A stretch of DNA of 64,000 bases, from contig NZ_CP155449.1 of NCBI RefSeq assembly GCF_040518285.1, positions 3,906,001 through 3,970,000 on the forward strand. Reading direction: 5' to 3'. The position numbers and the translations under genes are program-made. The notes beneath the pieces are model-generated. The model made no database searches and had not been told where the DNA came from. It saw nothing but the letters and a program-made list of their open reading frames with translations. Shown here piece by piece: positions 63,541-64,000 of this stretch. Source of the stretch: Knoellia sp. S7-12 (lineage in GTDB: Bacteria; Actinomycetota; Actinomycetes; Actinomycetales; Dermatophilaceae). Within the stretch, counting starts at the first letter, position 1. Each line of letters opens with the position of its first letter.

Positions 63541-64000
63541 ATGCCCGACGACAAGAACATCGAGAGATCACTGCGACTGCGCAGCGAGCTGCCCAAGCTC
63601 CTGGCCCAGAACCCGAATCACTTCGGCAACCTCAAGGACACGAAGTTCACGCCACAGCTCGAGATCGTCCAGGACACGGTCTTCGAGGAGATCACCTGTC
63701 TCGGCTTCAATCCCGACACCGACGACCTGGAAGCAACGATCCAGATCAAGCGCCCCAACGGCTACGGCGGCGACCTGTGCAGCCCGGGCAGCACGGAATG
63801 GGTGCGGTTCTACCTGTCCTACGACGACGGAGCGACGTGGGAGGACGTCGGGCTCGGCTCGTTCAACGCCCACGACGTCCCCGACTCCGTCGACTGCCAC
63901 AAGGACAAGACGAAGCCGCTGGTCTACACGGTCGCCTTCCCGCTCAACGACCAGAAGCGCCAGCGGTGCTCGCGGCCGGTGCTGCCGCTCGTCCGCGCGA
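63541..64000 (+). CDS. Conserved hypothetical protein, 5' part (runs off the right edge)
   Basis: The 153 codons in the window start MPDDKNIERSLRLRSELPKL and read through QNPNHFGNLKDTKFTPQLEI, ITCLGFNPDTDDLEATIQIK and STEWVRFYLSYDDGATWEDV. Homologues, as I recall, occur in scattered phyla and have no known function. The first part is helical, followed by a beta-sandwich-like region. GGAGGGG lies five bases before ATG 63541. It is divergent from lutA with 148 bp between them. Confidence 0.8.
   Translation, partial: MPDDKNIERSLRLRSELPKLLAQNPNHFGNLKDTKFTPQLEIVQDTVFEEITCLGFNPDTDDLEATIQIKRPNGYGGDLCSPGSTEWVRFYLSYDDGATWEDVGLGSFNAHDVPDSVDCHKDKTKPLVYTVAFPLNDQKRQRCSRPVLPLVRA

Overview
The window is a chromosomal stretch of a high-GC Gram-positive actinobacterium. 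Codons overwhelmingly end in G or C. Typical actinobacterial families are present: a SARP regulator, a LAL-type LuxR regulator, a class F sortase, F420/flavin-type oxidoreductases, an ECF42 sigma factor with its DGPF partner, and two DUF222/13E12-type HNH genes. A member of the Intrasporangiaceae is my guess, but nothing here proves the family. I saw no rRNA, tRNA, CRISPR array, prophage or insertion sequence, so this looks like ordinary chromosome with several poorly studied gene sets and small dispersed repeats.

Layout. 1-2757: 5' part of a SARP regulator (minus strand, runs off the left edge). 2840-7351: secreted EEP nuclease/phosphatase and a compact operon of FMN reductase, flavin oxidoreductase-hemerythrin fusion, DUF2461, MmcQ/YjbR and a small conserved protein. 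7571-9156: class F sortase and a secreted CHRD-like protein. 10020-11690 and 26849-28531: two DUF222-HNH genes, each with an SOS-box promoter that appears to give a leaderless mRNA. 11774-17519: GH43-like secreted protein, LAL regulator, TIGR02587/TIGR02588 membrane pair. 17580-21693: APC permease and Tat-exported phospholipase C. 21873-25514: a probable lipid-modification operon (Lgt-like protein, Tes-like radical SAM enzyme, two small membrane proteins, SRPBCC protein). 25486-26715: PPOX, UBP-zinc-finger and DUF1304 genes. 29023-31389: DGPF/ECF42/methyltransferase operon. 31461-37398: ArsR-SRPBCC module, short-chain dehydrogenases, FAD enzyme. 37616-40893: large catalase and alcohol dehydrogenase. 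50341-40969: a long leftward operon for an unknown glycoconjugate (acyl-CoA dehydrogenase, PIG-L deacetylase/methyltransferase fusion, four glycosyltransferases), with a LuxR regulator and a spermidine-synthase-like membrane protein at its end. 51031-52061: second ArsR-SRPBCC module. 52340-56934: cold-shock protein, b561, ACT, DUF1345, WYL regulator and epoxide hydrolase. 63392-57021: lutABC, PEP synthase regulator and PEP synthase, a route from lactate to pyruvate to PEP. 63541-64000: start of a conserved unknown gene.

DNA-level signals are the most unusual part. The octamer GTATGCCG (or its complement) occurs about 40 times, against two or three expected from base composition. It occurs in several reading frames, and it forms three intergenic hairpins as head-to-head pairs, much as DNA-uptake sequences or REP elements do. 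A second family, with 22-bp arms starting CGACTTATTGC, has one copy between convergent genes (56942-57004) and one copy of exactly 25 codons inside lutC (60944-61018), resembling a palindromic element accepted in frame.
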